Origin: CAZOWM01 sp964583615
GTDB lineage: Bacteria; Spirochaetota; B62-G9; DRHN01
Length of the DNA: 37,044 bases
Reading direction: 5' to 3'
Assembly: GCA_964583615.1 (NCBI GenBank)
Contig: CAZOWM010000034.1
Coordinates: 1-37,044, forward strand
A program made the translations under genes and the position numbers. Of this stretch, positions 1 through 6,910 are shown piece by piece. A model generated the notes under the pieces. The model was not told the origin of the DNA and searched no databases. It was given only the letters and a program-made list of their open reading frames with translations. How positions within the stretch are numbered: the first letter of the stretch is position 1; every line of letters begins with the position of its first letter.

Positions 1-39
1 TCATTAATATATAATGAATTGTGACTTTTTCAGGAAACC

Positions 40-582
40 CTAATTAGTTTGACCATTATAGGTAATCTCACACATATCGCCATTCTTACGAAAAACATAG
101 CTTTCATCTTGATTTATATTTTTTCTATATTTTTCAATAATACGATTTATTTCCTCATAATCCACAAAAATCCGATCTCTTAATCCCAATGATTTTGAAA
201 TTCTTTTTGCATAGGTAGTTTCATTTAATTTTTTACGTTCTTCATTGATTTTATCAAAAATAGATCTTTGTTTCCTTATTTCAGCATTAAGTTCTTTAAT
301 AACAGACTTGTATTTATCTAAAACCTTTGATAGATAATTTATTTGTCCATCTGGACAGTCGAAGTATTCTTTTTTACATTTATCTTCTACAATGTCCCAT
401 GCATACTCGGAATATGGTATCCTTTGAATTATTTTTTCAGCCCTTTTGTCGCATTTAGAATATTCACGCCAGTAATCGGGTTCATTTGGTATGTCATCTG
501 TAAATATCATTTTTCCAGAAAGGTCATAATAATAAAACTTGCCATCCTGAGTAATATTATAGTCTCTTCCCGTTTCTCCCAT
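40..582 (-). CDS. Hypothetical protein, AT-rich, downstream of the integrase
   Basis: This gene encodes 180 residues that I do not recognise as any family. The product is highly charged, rich in Lys, Glu, Asp, Tyr and Asn. The segment around residues 80-125 is rich in Lys, Glu, Leu and Arg with few prolines, so it could form a coiled coil. There is no signal peptide and no convincing membrane segment. A GGAGG ribosome-binding site lies 7 nt before the ATG, in the 20 nt gap after the integrase gene, so the two genes are probably cotranscribed from the integrase side. Base composition is much more AT-rich than the chromosomal genes to the right, consistent with horizontally acquired cargo. The DxxGK-like N-terminus gives no functional clue. 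Confidence 0.6.
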   Translation of the reverse strand: MGETGRDYNITQDGKFYYYDLSGKMIFTDDIPNEPDYWREYSKCDKRAEKIIQRIPYSEYAWDIVEDKCKKEYFDCPDGQINYLSKVLDKYKSVIKELNAEIRKQRSIFDKINEERKKLNETTYAKRISKSLGLRDRIFVDYEEINRIIEKYRKNINQDESYVFRKNGDMCEITYNGQTN

Positions 583-602
583 TCTACGCCTCCACGGAAT
601 AT

Positions 603-1763
603 TTATTTTCCAAAATACTCCTCCTGGACCTGTCGCACATCTTGGAAACTATCTATGTGAGTGTATCCATCCATGGTCTTTATATTTGTGTGACCTGTCA
701 GTAATTTTAGTTTCACGTCAGCGATCCGGCTCCGCATCATTGTTGTGAAAGTATGTCTCCAGCTGTGATAAACCAGCCCGCGTTCTTTTCTTTGTTGCGC
801 ATCGATTCCTATGTTGTCCAGTGCATTATAAAGTGCCCTTAGCAGAGTTTTTCCATCTAAGGGCTTGTTTTTATCTGAGCTACAGAAAACGAAATGGTTA
901 GGCCCCAATGCGAAAAGCTCAATCAATTGTTTTATATACTTTACGGACTTTGAAGGAATGGGGATCTGGCGCTCGCTCCCCCATTTCGGAGGACCCAAGC
1001 CATACTTCTTCGACCAACTATGCAGCACGTCTACATAATCCTCATGTACATTTTTCACAAGTAAAGCCAGCACCTCACCCTGTCTCATTCCAGTAACAAG
1101 CGGAAGCATATTCCCCACAAAATATTTCAATTGGTTATCCCATATATTCTCCAGACTATCATCAGTAAAAAGAAGCTTTATTTCGTCCATCTTGAGGATC
1201 CCGCGCTCTTTCTGCTTTCCCTTCTGGATCATATCTTCATCAATGGGTACTTCGCTTATGTAGCCCCACTTTCGCGCCTGGTTCATCATGATTCGGAAAC
1301 ATGCATAGCACCTGTTGATTGTTGTCACTGACAAGTGTCTTCCCGAAACTCCAGGGTTTTCATGTAACCATATGAGCCAATCATCGCCCAAGGAACGATT
1401 TATCATCTTTAACCGGTATCTACCGAAAAATGGAAGCATGTAGTTTTTAAGCAGACTTCTCATCTCGTCAGCGTATCTTTGTGATAGCTTTTTACCGCGA
1501 GCGAGTTGGACGCGTATATATTTACACTCGTTCCATACCCACCAGTTCTCAGCATATTTTGCAAAGGTGATATCTTTCTGGTTTGAATAATTTCCCTTTT
1601 GCAGCTGCTCGACAGCCCACCTCTCTGCAGCTCCTCGAGATGTTTGTCCTGTGCTGCGGGCAGTTAATCTACGGCCGGTTTCATCAATGAATTGCACATA
1701 ATAGATGGATTTGTTTTTTTTCGTGGTAGGTCTTTTGTGAAGATGGAAGGATTTAAGAGCCAT
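603..1763 (-). CDS. int: Tyrosine-type site-specific recombinase (phage/ICE integrase)
   Basis: This 386-residue protein has the length and layout of a tRNA-targeting integrase. An N-terminal arm-binding region covers about residues 1-60, a SAM-like core-binding domain about 65-175, and the catalytic domain about 190-386. The catalytic set is complete: Arg227 in GMRQGE, His333 and Arg336 in HSWR, His358 in LTGH, and the nucleophile Tyr367 in DGYTH. It should therefore be active, catalysing strand exchange between attP and attB through a 3'-phosphotyrosine intermediate. A GAGGGGG ribosome-binding site lies 5 nt before the ATG. The gene is read away from the adjacent tRNA-Tyr gene, whose 3' end is about 120 bp upstream and is the likely attachment site. 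No excisionase gene is seen beside it. Confidence 0.93.
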   Translation of the reverse strand: MALKSFHLHKRPTTKKNKSIYYVQFIDETGRRLTARSTGQTSRGAAERWAVEQLQKGNYSNQKDITFAKYAENWWVWNECKYIRVQLARGKKLSQRYADEMRSLLKNYMLPFFGRYRLKMINRSLGDDWLIWLHENPGVSGRHLSVTTINRCYACFRIMMNQARKWGYISEVPIDEDMIQKGKQKERGILKMDEIKLLFTDDSLENIWDNQLKYFVGNMLPLVTGMRQGEVLALLVKNVHEDYVDVLHSWSKKYGLGPPKWGSERQIPIPSKSVKYIKQLIELFALGPNHFVFCSSDKNKPLDGKTLLRALYNALDNIGIDAQQRKERGLVYHSWRHTFTTMMRSRIADVKLKLLTGHTNIKTMDGYTHIDSFQDVRQVQEEYFGK

Positions 1764-1882
1764 ATTTCCCCCTCGTATTTCTGCTCAGAATTTTGCTCAT
1801 AGTGGCAGAAAAACCGGATTACAAGACAGGGAGGGGAAAACAGGTTGTTTTGTAATTCCTTTCAATTTCAAACATACAGCTT

Positions 1883-1965
1883 TGGGGAGGGAAGGATTCG
1901 AACCTTCGAAGGCGAAAGCCGACAGATTTACAGTCTGTTCCCTTTGACCGCTCGGGAACCTCCCC
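1883..1965 (-). tRNA. tRNA-Tyr (anticodon GTA)
   Basis: A full class II cloverleaf can be drawn. The 7-bp acceptor stem pairs GGGGAGG with CCTCCCC, the anticodon stem is ACAGA/TCTGT with loop CTGTAAA giving anticodon GTA, there is a long variable arm, and the T stem GAAGG/CCTTC encloses TTCGAAT. The discriminator base is A. CCA is not encoded. Its 5' end directly follows the CCA of tRNA-Thr, so the two must be separated by processing of a shared transcript. Its 3' end faces the integrase gene and is the probable integration site of the element to the left. Confidence 0.96.
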
Positions 1966-2040
1966 TGGAGCTGGCGATGGGATTTGAACCCGCAACCTGC
2001 TGATTACAAATCAGCTGCTCTACCGTTGAGCTACGCCAGC
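1966..2040 (-). tRNA. tRNA-Thr (anticodon TGT)
   Basis: The acceptor stem pairs GCTGGCG with CGCCAGC, the discriminator is T and CCA is encoded. The D arm reads GCTC/GAGC. The anticodon stem GCTGA/TCAGC holds loop TTTGTAA with anticodon TGT, which reads ACA and related Thr codons. The T loop is TTCAAAT. The T stem (GCGGG against CCCAT) has a C-A mismatch at the second pair and a G-U at the first, which is unusual for an otherwise well-formed tRNA. The gene is first in a two-tRNA transcript with tRNA-Tyr, with no spacer between them. Confidence 0.95.
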
Positions 2041-2052
2041 AGCGCACGAGCT

Positions 2053-2081
2053 AATATAAAGAGCGGGAAAAAATTCGTCAA
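2053..2081 (-). promoter_or_regulatory. Promoter of the tRNA-Thr/tRNA-Tyr unit
   Basis: On the minus strand a -35 TTGACG (2076-2081) and a -10 TATATT (2053-2058) are separated by exactly 17 bp, ending about 12 bp before the first base of tRNA-Thr. This is a near-consensus sigma-70 promoter. The sequence after the -10 is GC-containing, which would be compatible with stringent control of tRNA synthesis, although that is only an inference. Confidence 0.7.
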
Positions 2082-2093
2082 GAGTAATTGAAA

Positions 2094-2516
2094 TCAATAT
2101 TCGGTCGATGTATCGGGCTTGCCGTCGCCTGTGGTATCTTTTTCGATGAGGATGATCTTTCCCTTGAGCACGTGCACCCATATGTCTATTTTTCCGTCGG
2201 CATTGCTGTCCATCCGGTCGAGGCGCAGCTGCCCGTTTTCGTAATAACGCCAGTTGTCCATCTTCCCGTCAAAGTCTGTGTCAAGGATCTCCTCTTTCAC
2301 ATTCCCCGTGGTTTCATACAGGTACACGCTGTCGACTTTGCCGTCGTAATTCATGTCGATTTCCTGTTTTTCCACAAACGTGCCGTTCATGTAGGTCCAG
2401 GCGTCCGGAACGCCGTCCGAATTGGTGTCTGTGGTGATCACTTCACTCAGTGCAAAAAAAGGAATACACAGCGCGACAATGAAAATAATACAGTGCAATA
2501 AAGATGCTTTTTTCAT
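2094..2516 (-). CDS. Secreted protein with five Asp-rich (DxNxDGxxD) repeats
   Basis: The 140-residue product starts with a signal peptide (residues 1 to about 24, Lys-Lys followed by a hydrophobic core). The rest consists of five regular units beginning at Asp30, Asp54, Asp79, Asp103 and Asp127, a period of 24-25 residues. Each has the pattern D-x-[ND/T]-x-D-G-x-x-D, and the first four continue into an aromatic-rich strand ending near Gly. Such loops resemble calcium-binding EF-hand, dockerin or thrombospondin type-3 loops, so an exported Ca2+-binding repeat protein is likely. There is no lipobox, anchor or enzyme domain. GGAAG precedes the ATG by 5 nt. It lies about 80 bp downstream of the ribbon-helix-helix gene on the same strand and may share its transcript. 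Function unknown. Confidence 0.72.
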   Translation of the reverse strand: MKKASLLHCIIFIVALCIPFFALSEVITTDTNSDGVPDAWTYMNGTFVEKQEIDMNYDGKVDSVYLYETTGNVKEEILDTDFDGKMDNWRYYENGQLRLDRMDSNADGKIDIWVHVLKGKIILIEKDTTGDGKPDTSTEY

Positions 2517-2598
2517 ACGGGCTTCCAGACTTCAGTGTGCAAAAGAAGGTCTGTTTGATTCTCGGCAGGAACAGGATAAAAATTTATGAGGGAAAGTG

Positions 2599-2781
2599 TT
2601 ATCCTCCCAGTTTACCGTTCATTTTCTGCTCTTTTATCCGTAATTTGCCCAGCTTGTACCGATCGAGCATTTCCTTTATCGCCTGATTCACGGCTTCGGT
2701 TCTGTCGTTGAAATAGCCGTTTTCAATCATCTCGTCAATTCCTTCCATAAGGATCGAAGATGTTTCCACGAATGTCTTCAT
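2599..2781 (-). CDS. Small ribbon-helix-helix (CopG/ParD-like) protein
   Basis: This gene encodes 60 residues with the shape of a ribbon-helix-helix DNA-binding protein: a short N-terminal strand (about residues 2-10), then helix A (about 11-22), a turn with a polar N-cap (FNDRTEA, about 24-30), and helix B (about 27-42), then a basic tail. These proteins are dimeric repressors and often act as antitoxins. No toxin gene of PIN, RelE or MazF type adjoins it on either side, so it is either an orphan antitoxin or a stand-alone regulator, perhaps of itself or of the divergent liv operon 167 bp away. A GAGGGG ribosome-binding site precedes the ATG. The family assignment rests on pattern only and is moderate. 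Confidence 0.6.
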   Translation of the reverse strand: MKTFVETSSILMEGIDEMIENGYFNDRTEAVNQAIKEMLDRYKLGKLRIKEQKMNGKLGG

Positions 2782-2811
2782 TTTTTCCCCTCATATCAGG
2801 ATAATGAGTAC

Positions 2812-2839
2812 AAAATAATAAAAATCAGTGAGCGGTCAA
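2812..2839 (-). promoter_or_regulatory. Putative promoter of the ribbon-helix-helix gene
   Basis: On the minus strand TTGACC (2834-2839) and TATTTT (2812-2817) are separated by 16 bp, about 30 bp before the ATG at 2781. The -35 matches consensus at five of six positions and the -10 at four. It is arranged back to back with the liv promoter. Confidence 0.4.
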
Positions 2840-2850
2840 CTCTTTTACCA

Positions 2851-2878
2851 TTGACAAATCTATAAATATCAATACAAT
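2851..2878 (+). promoter_or_regulatory. Promoter of the liv operon
   Basis: A perfect -35 TTGACA (2851-2856) and a -10 TACAAT (2873-2878) are separated by 16 bp. Transcription should start near 2885, giving an untranslated leader of about 64 nt, and AAAGGAG (2934-2940) is the ribosome-binding site 8 nt before the livK ATG. It is divergent from the ribbon-helix-helix gene, with only about 12 bp between the two -35 elements. Confidence 0.65.
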
Positions 2879-2948
2879 ATCTGTTTAACATCTCAACTGC
2901 ACTGCGTGATCCCAAAAAAAAATAAGAAAGAAGAAAGGAGAAATAGTA

Positions 2949-4103
2949 ATGAAGAAATTAACTATTGGTATATCTGTATTACTTTTTTTAATGGCAGGGA
3001 TTATCCTGATCGCAGGAACGGAAGAAAAGGCCGAATCCTACAAGATCGGCGGTGTGTTCGCAATTACAGGTCCAGCCTCCTGGCTCGGCGAGCCTGAAAG
3101 AAACACCGCGGTGATGATTGCTGAGATGGTCAATAAGGATGGCGGAATTGACGGAGTCCCGATCGAGCTCATCATCGAGGACAGTGTGGGTGACGAGACA
3201 AAGGCGGTGAATGCGCTGAAAAAGCTCATCAACAGCGACAAAGTACTCGCTGTTGTGGGGCCCTCGCGAAGCGGCACGACAATGGCCATGATCCCCATTG
3301 CGGAAAAGGCCGAGATCCCGCTCATCTCATGTGCTGCGGCTGAGTCGATCGTCAATCCAGTGAAAAAATGGGTGTTTAAAACGCCACAGCTCGACAGTCA
3401 TGCAGTGGACAGGATCTACGAGCATATGAACAAACGGGGGATTAACACGATCGCCATCATGTCTGGAACAACAGGTTTCGGTGATCAGGGGAGAAAGCAG
3501 CTTCTGAATCTTGCAGACAGCTACGGAATCGAAATCGTGGCGGATGAAACCTACGGGCCCAGCGACACGGACATGACCAGCCAGCTCACAAAGATCCGCG
3601 GGACAAACGCAGAAGCAATCGTCAACTGGTCGATCGTTCCGGCGCAGGTGATCGTTGCAAAGAACATGGTGCAACTCGGGATCGACATCCCCCTCTACCT
3701 GAGCCATGGATTCGGCAACATAAAGTTCGTTGAGGCCGCAGGAGGCGCGGCGGAAGGGATCATCTTCCCTGCTGGCAGGCTGCTCGCGGTGGAAACAGTG
3801 CCGAGAGACCACCCGCAAAAAGAAGTGCTCGAAGAGTACAAAAAGATGTACGAAGAACGCTTCAACGATCCGGTGAGCACCTTCGGGGGGCATGCATGGG
3901 ACGCGATGTGGATTCTCATTCAGGCAATCCAGAAAGCCGGCGGGGACAAGGAAGCAATACGAGACGCTATAGAAAACACCACCGGGTTTGTCGGCACAGG
4001 TGGTGTGTTCAACATGTCTCCGACTGACCACGCAGGGCTCACAAAGGAAGCGTTTGAAATACTCACCGTGAAAAACGGGAAGTTCGCTGTGCTTGGAGAC
4101 TAG
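2949..4103 (+). CDS. livK: Branched-chain amino-acid-type ABC transporter substrate-binding protein (LivK family)
   Basis: This 384-residue protein has a cleavable signal peptide (Lys-Lys then a hydrophobic core to about residue 22) and then a Gly-Thr-Glu-Glu-Lys stretch without a lipobox cysteine. The mature part is a type I periplasmic binding fold of the LivJ/LivK family: the N-terminal strand KIGGVFAITGPASWLG, the GGIDG loop followed by a conserved Asp, and VVGPSRSG, which contacts the ligand carboxylate and amine in this family. It captures the substrate outside the membrane and delivers it to LivH/LivM. The ligand could be Leu/Ile/Val, another amino acid, or an aromatic acid, since the operon ends in an aryl-CoA ligase. 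It is first in a five-gene transporter operon behind a strong promoter. Confidence 0.9.
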   Translation: MKKLTIGISVLLFLMAGIILIAGTEEKAESYKIGGVFAITGPASWLGEPERNTAVMIAEMVNKDGGIDGVPIELIIEDSVGDETKAVNALKKLINSDKVLAVVGPSRSGTTMAMIPIAEKAEIPLISCAAAESIVNPVKKWVFKTPQLDSHAVDRIYEHMNKRGINTIAIMSGTTGFGDQGRKQLLNLADSYGIEIVADETYGPSDTDMTSQLTKIRGTNAEAIVNWSIVPAQVIVAKNMVQLGIDIPLYLSHGFGNIKFVEAAGGAAEGIIFPAGRLLAVETVPRDHPQKEVLEEYKKMYEERFNDPVSTFGGHAWDAMWILIQAIQKAGGDKEAIRDAIENTTGFVGTGGVFNMSPTDHAGLTKEAFEILTVKNGKFAVLGD

Positions 4104-4200
4104 ACAATACACTTTCTCACCGGGAGCACGAAGAGTCGGAAAAGGGCAAGCGAACAGGGTTGGTACGGGGGAAGTGAACAACGAACGATTTCTTCCGTTA

Positions 4201-4221
4201 TATGAGGGATTTCGCCTCATA
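4201..4221 (+). promoter_or_regulatory. Stem-loop between livK and livH
   Basis: A perfect 7-bp inverted repeat (4201-4207 TATGAGG, 4215-4221 CCTCATA) with a 7-nt loop lies just before the livH ribosome-binding site (AGGGGG, 4 nt from the ATG). There is no T tract, so it is not a classical terminator. A stem here after a binding-protein gene would fit an mRNA-stabilising or translation-modulating element that keeps livK expression above that of the membrane genes. This role is inferred. Confidence 0.4.
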
Positions 4222-4234
4222 AAAAGGGGGACTG

Positions 4235-5128
4235 ATGGGCTTAGGAGTACAGCTCCTGCAGTACACGCTCTCGGGCATCACCATCGGCAGCATCTACGCG
4301 ATGGTGGCGATCGGATTCAACATCATCTACAACTCAACGGGGATCATCAATTTCGCCCAGGGTGAGTTTCTCATGCTCGGTGGGATGATCGCCGTATATT
4401 TTCACAACGTGCTTCACATCCCGCTGCCTGTGTCGGGTATTTGCGCTGCACTCATCGTCATGTGTATCGGGGTCCTCCTGGAGAGGGGTGCGATTCGCAC
4501 ACTCAAAGATGCATCGATCATCACGCTCATTATTGTGACAATAGCCGCCTCTATTCTCTTCAAGGGCGGCGCGATGTTCATCTGGGGGAAGGACGCGTAC
4601 GTGCTTCCAAGCTTCAGCGGTGACGAGCCGATTCACCTGCTCGGTGCGACAATTTTGCCACAAACTCTCTGGATACTCGGGTTTCTTTTTCTCATTCTGG
4701 GAGCGCTTCTGATCTTTTTTCGGTTCACCATGGTGGGAAAGGCGATGAAGGCGTGCGCATACAACAGGCATGCGGCGCGCATCGTCGGAATCAACGTGAA
4801 CATGATGGTTTTACTCTCTTTTGCGCTGAGCGCGCTCATCGGCGGTATTGCGGGAGTAATCGTGACACCGATCACCCTCGCGCACTACGACAGAGGGTCG
4901 CTGCTCGGGCTGAAGGGGTTCGGGGCCGCGATATTCGGCGGCCTCGGAAACATCGGCGGGGCGGTTGCCGCGGGCCTCATCATCGGGCTTCTTGAGTCCT
5001 ACTCTGCAGGGCTTCTTTCCAGCGGCTACAAGGACGCGGTTGCGCTCATCATCCTCCTGCTCGTGCTCTTCTTCAGGCCGGGCGGCATATTCGCGCGGCG
5101 GGAGGAGCAGGCGCTGAAGACCTATTAA
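4235..5128 (+). CDS. livH: Branched-chain amino-acid ABC transporter permease (LivH family)
   Basis: This is a 297-residue integral membrane protein with about eight hydrophobic segments, the usual length for LivH. It starts with the family's LLQYTLSGITIGSIYAMVAI segment and the following FNIIYNSTGIINFAQGEF motif, and carries the LivH-type glycine-rich stretch AAIFGGLGNIGGAVAAG near residue 235, the expected region of coupling to the ATPases. With LivM it forms the transmembrane pore. The ATG is preceded by AGGGGG at 4 nt. A 131-bp gap with a stem-loop separates it from livK, while livM follows after only 5 nt. Confidence 0.93.
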   Translation: MGLGVQLLQYTLSGITIGSIYAMVAIGFNIIYNSTGIINFAQGEFLMLGGMIAVYFHNVLHIPLPVSGICAALIVMCIGVLLERGAIRTLKDASIITLIIVTIAASILFKGGAMFIWGKDAYVLPSFSGDEPIHLLGATILPQTLWILGFLFLILGALLIFFRFTMVGKAMKACAYNRHAARIVGINVNMMVLLSFALSALIGGIAGVIVTPITLAHYDRGSLLGLKGFGAAIFGGLGNIGGAVAAGLIIGLLESYSAGLLSSGYKDAVALIILLLVLFFRPGGIFARREEQALKTY

Positions 5129-5133
5129 ACAGC

Positions 5134-6126
5134 ATGAAGGCAATGAGAACACGACGGATCAGAAACCAAACCCGGCTGCACACAACCTACGCGAAATCCG
5201 TGCTCGTTTTTGCGGGCGCGCTCGTGCTCATGGGAGCCCTTCGAAACCCCTACTACGTGGGTGTGCTCGTGTTTCTCGGAATAAACCTCATCATCACCAT
5301 GGGACTGAGCCTTCTTATGGGGTACGCGGGGCAGATCTCCCTCGGTCAGGCGGCGTTCTTCGGAATCGGTGCATACACCACGGGGATCCTTACCACAAAG
5401 CTCAATTTTCCCGTCTTTGTTTCGTTTCCCGCGAGCATCCTTCTCACAGTGCTCATTGCGTTCATCGTGGGAATACCGACCCTGAGGCTCAGGGGGCACT
5501 ACCTGGCAATGGCCACACTCGGGCTCGGAGAAATCGTTCACATCGTGTTTAACGAGCTCATCCCCCTCACCGGAGGCCCATCCGGGTTCGGAAACATTCC
5601 GGTGATACGCATACTGGGGCTCGGGCTCGACAACGACTATAAATACTTCGTGCTCGTGTGGGCGGGTGTCGCGTTTGTACTCTTTATGTCACTGAACCTC
5701 ATCAATTCACGTGTGGGAAGGGCGCTGAAGGCGGTGCACAAGGACGACCGTGCCGCGTCCACACTCGGGGTCAACACTGCGCGGTTGAAGCTCGCAATCT
5801 TCGTGCTGGGGGCGGCGTATGCCGGACTGGCGGGGTTCTTCTACGCGCACTACATCACCTTTCTGAGTCCGGGCAGTTTCGGGCTGAACTTCTCGATACT
5901 CCTTGTCACCATGGTTGCGGTTGGAGGGATGGAAAACATCTGGGGCTCGATGATCGGGACCGCAGTGCTTACCATACTTCCGGAGTATCTCCGGTTTTTC
6001 CACGATTTCGACATCCTGATCTACGGTGTCATACTCATGACGATCATGCTCCTCCGGCCTGAAGGGCTGTACGGGATTAAAATCCCGCTGAAACGGAAAA
6101 AAATAGGGGAGGCGCTGGGACGATGA
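5134..6126 (+). CDS. livM: Branched-chain amino-acid ABC transporter permease (LivM family)
   Basis: This 330-residue membrane protein has the LivM signatures LLMGYAGQISLGQAAFFGIGAY (about residues 60-82), the mid-protein PLTGGPSGFGNIP loop, and the coupling-region GGMENIWGSMIGTAVL (about 266-282). It pairs with LivH in the inner membrane. The start at 5134 is 5 nt after livH and has a weak ribosome-binding site, so another in-frame ATG at 5143 is possible; translation is probably coupled to livH. The stop codon overlaps the livG start (ATGA). The basic N-terminal extension of about 20 residues before the first membrane span is normal for this family. Confidence 0.93.
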   Translation: MKAMRTRRIRNQTRLHTTYAKSVLVFAGALVLMGALRNPYYVGVLVFLGINLIITMGLSLLMGYAGQISLGQAAFFGIGAYTTGILTTKLNFPVFVSFPASILLTVLIAFIVGIPTLRLRGHYLAMATLGLGEIVHIVFNELIPLTGGPSGFGNIPVIRILGLGLDNDYKYFVLVWAGVAFVLFMSLNLINSRVGRALKAVHKDDRAASTLGVNTARLKLAIFVLGAAYAGLAGFFYAHYITFLSPGSFGLNFSILLVTMVAVGGMENIWGSMIGTAVLTILPEYLRFFHDFDILIYGVILMTIMLLRPEGLYGIKIPLKRKKIGEALGR

Positions 6127-6893
6127 ACCACATTCTTTCGACCCGCGGCATCTCCAAATCCTTCGGCGGCCTGAAGGCGATATCAAGTCTCACCTTCAGT
6201 GCGGAGGAGAGGGCAATCACCGCGATCATCGGACCGAACGGCGCGGGGAAGACCACCCTTTTCAACCTCATAAGCGGGCTTCACCGCCCGGACAGCGGTG
6301 AGATCGTGTTCAAAGACCGCAGGATCGACAGGCTCAGGCCGTACAAAATCCCCTCGCTCGGCATTGCACGGACCTTCCAGAAGCTCAGTGTATTTTCCAA
6401 CATGAATGTTCTCGAAAATGTCATGGTGGGACGTTACTCACGGTCTTCATCGGGTTTTTTCCCCTGCGCCCTCAACCTGAAACGCTACAGAAGGGAGGAG
6501 AAAGAGATCCGTGCAAAAGCGCTCTTCTGGCTCGAGTTCATGGACATACAGGACATCTGGAACAGGAAGATCAAAGAGATTCCTTTTGAAAAACAGAGAA
6601 TCGTCGAGATCACGCGCGCAGTGGCGGGTGAGCCCGAGCTCATACTCCTCGATGAGCCTGCCGCAGGCCTCAACATTACGGAAACAAAGCACCTCGTGGA
6701 CACGATCTACAAGATAAAGGAACTCGGAAAATCCATCCTTGTGGTGGAGCACGACATCGATCTTATCATGGAAATATCCGACAAGATCGTGGTACTGAAC
6801 TTCGGGGAAAAGATCGCAGACGGGTTACCCAGGGACGTGCAGCAAAACGAGCGCGTCATTTCGGTGTATCTCGGAACGGAGTTTTCGAAATAA
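6123..6893 (+). CDS. livG: Branched-chain amino-acid ABC transporter ATPase (LivG family)
   Basis: This 256-residue cytoplasmic ATPase has Walker A GPNGAGKTT near residue 38, the LivG-type Q-loop region ARTFQKLSVFSNMNVLENVMVG, Walker B LILLDEPAAGLN, and the switch His in VVEHDIDLIM. The ABC signature, normally LSxGQ or LSYGxQR in LivG, reads IPFEKQRIVEITRA here. The Ser and Gly of the signature are therefore missing, which is an unusual and potentially important change because the signature completes the ATP site of the partner subunit. It overlaps livM by 4 nt (ATGA), so the two are translationally coupled, and livF follows after 17 nt. Confidence 0.92.
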   Translation: MNHILSTRGISKSFGGLKAISSLTFSAEERAITAIIGPNGAGKTTLFNLISGLHRPDSGEIVFKDRRIDRLRPYKIPSLGIARTFQKLSVFSNMNVLENVMVGRYSRSSSGFFPCALNLKRYRREEKEIRAKALFWLEFMDIQDIWNRKIKEIPFEKQRIVEITRAVAGEPELILLDEPAAGLNITETKHLVDTIYKIKELGKSILVVEHDIDLIMEISDKIVVLNFGEKIADGLPRDVQQNERVISVYLGTEFSK

Positions 6894-6910
6894 CGGATGC
6901 AAGAGGCATT

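Larger units (their letters stand above)
1..1883. mobile_element. End of a tRNA-Tyr-associated integrative element (partial)
   Basis: A tyrosine recombinase gene sits about 120 bp from the 3' end of a tRNA-Tyr gene, with an AT-rich gene beyond it. This is the usual arrangement of a genomic island or prophage that integrates into a tRNA 3' end. The hypothetical gene is clearly AT-rich, roughly one third GC by eye, and the integrase is intermediate. Everything to the right of the tRNAs is much more GC-rich. The boundary is set at the tRNA 3' end by inference. The other end, and the direct repeat of the tRNA 3' segment that would prove integration, lie outside the window. No excisionase, replication or cargo gene is recognisable in the visible part. 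Confidence 0.6.

Noticed and set aside
3327..4220. Minus-strand open frame of 297 codons opposite livK
   Set aside because: Cysteine- and histidine-rich composition without any motif; the plus-strand livK frame is clearly the real gene.
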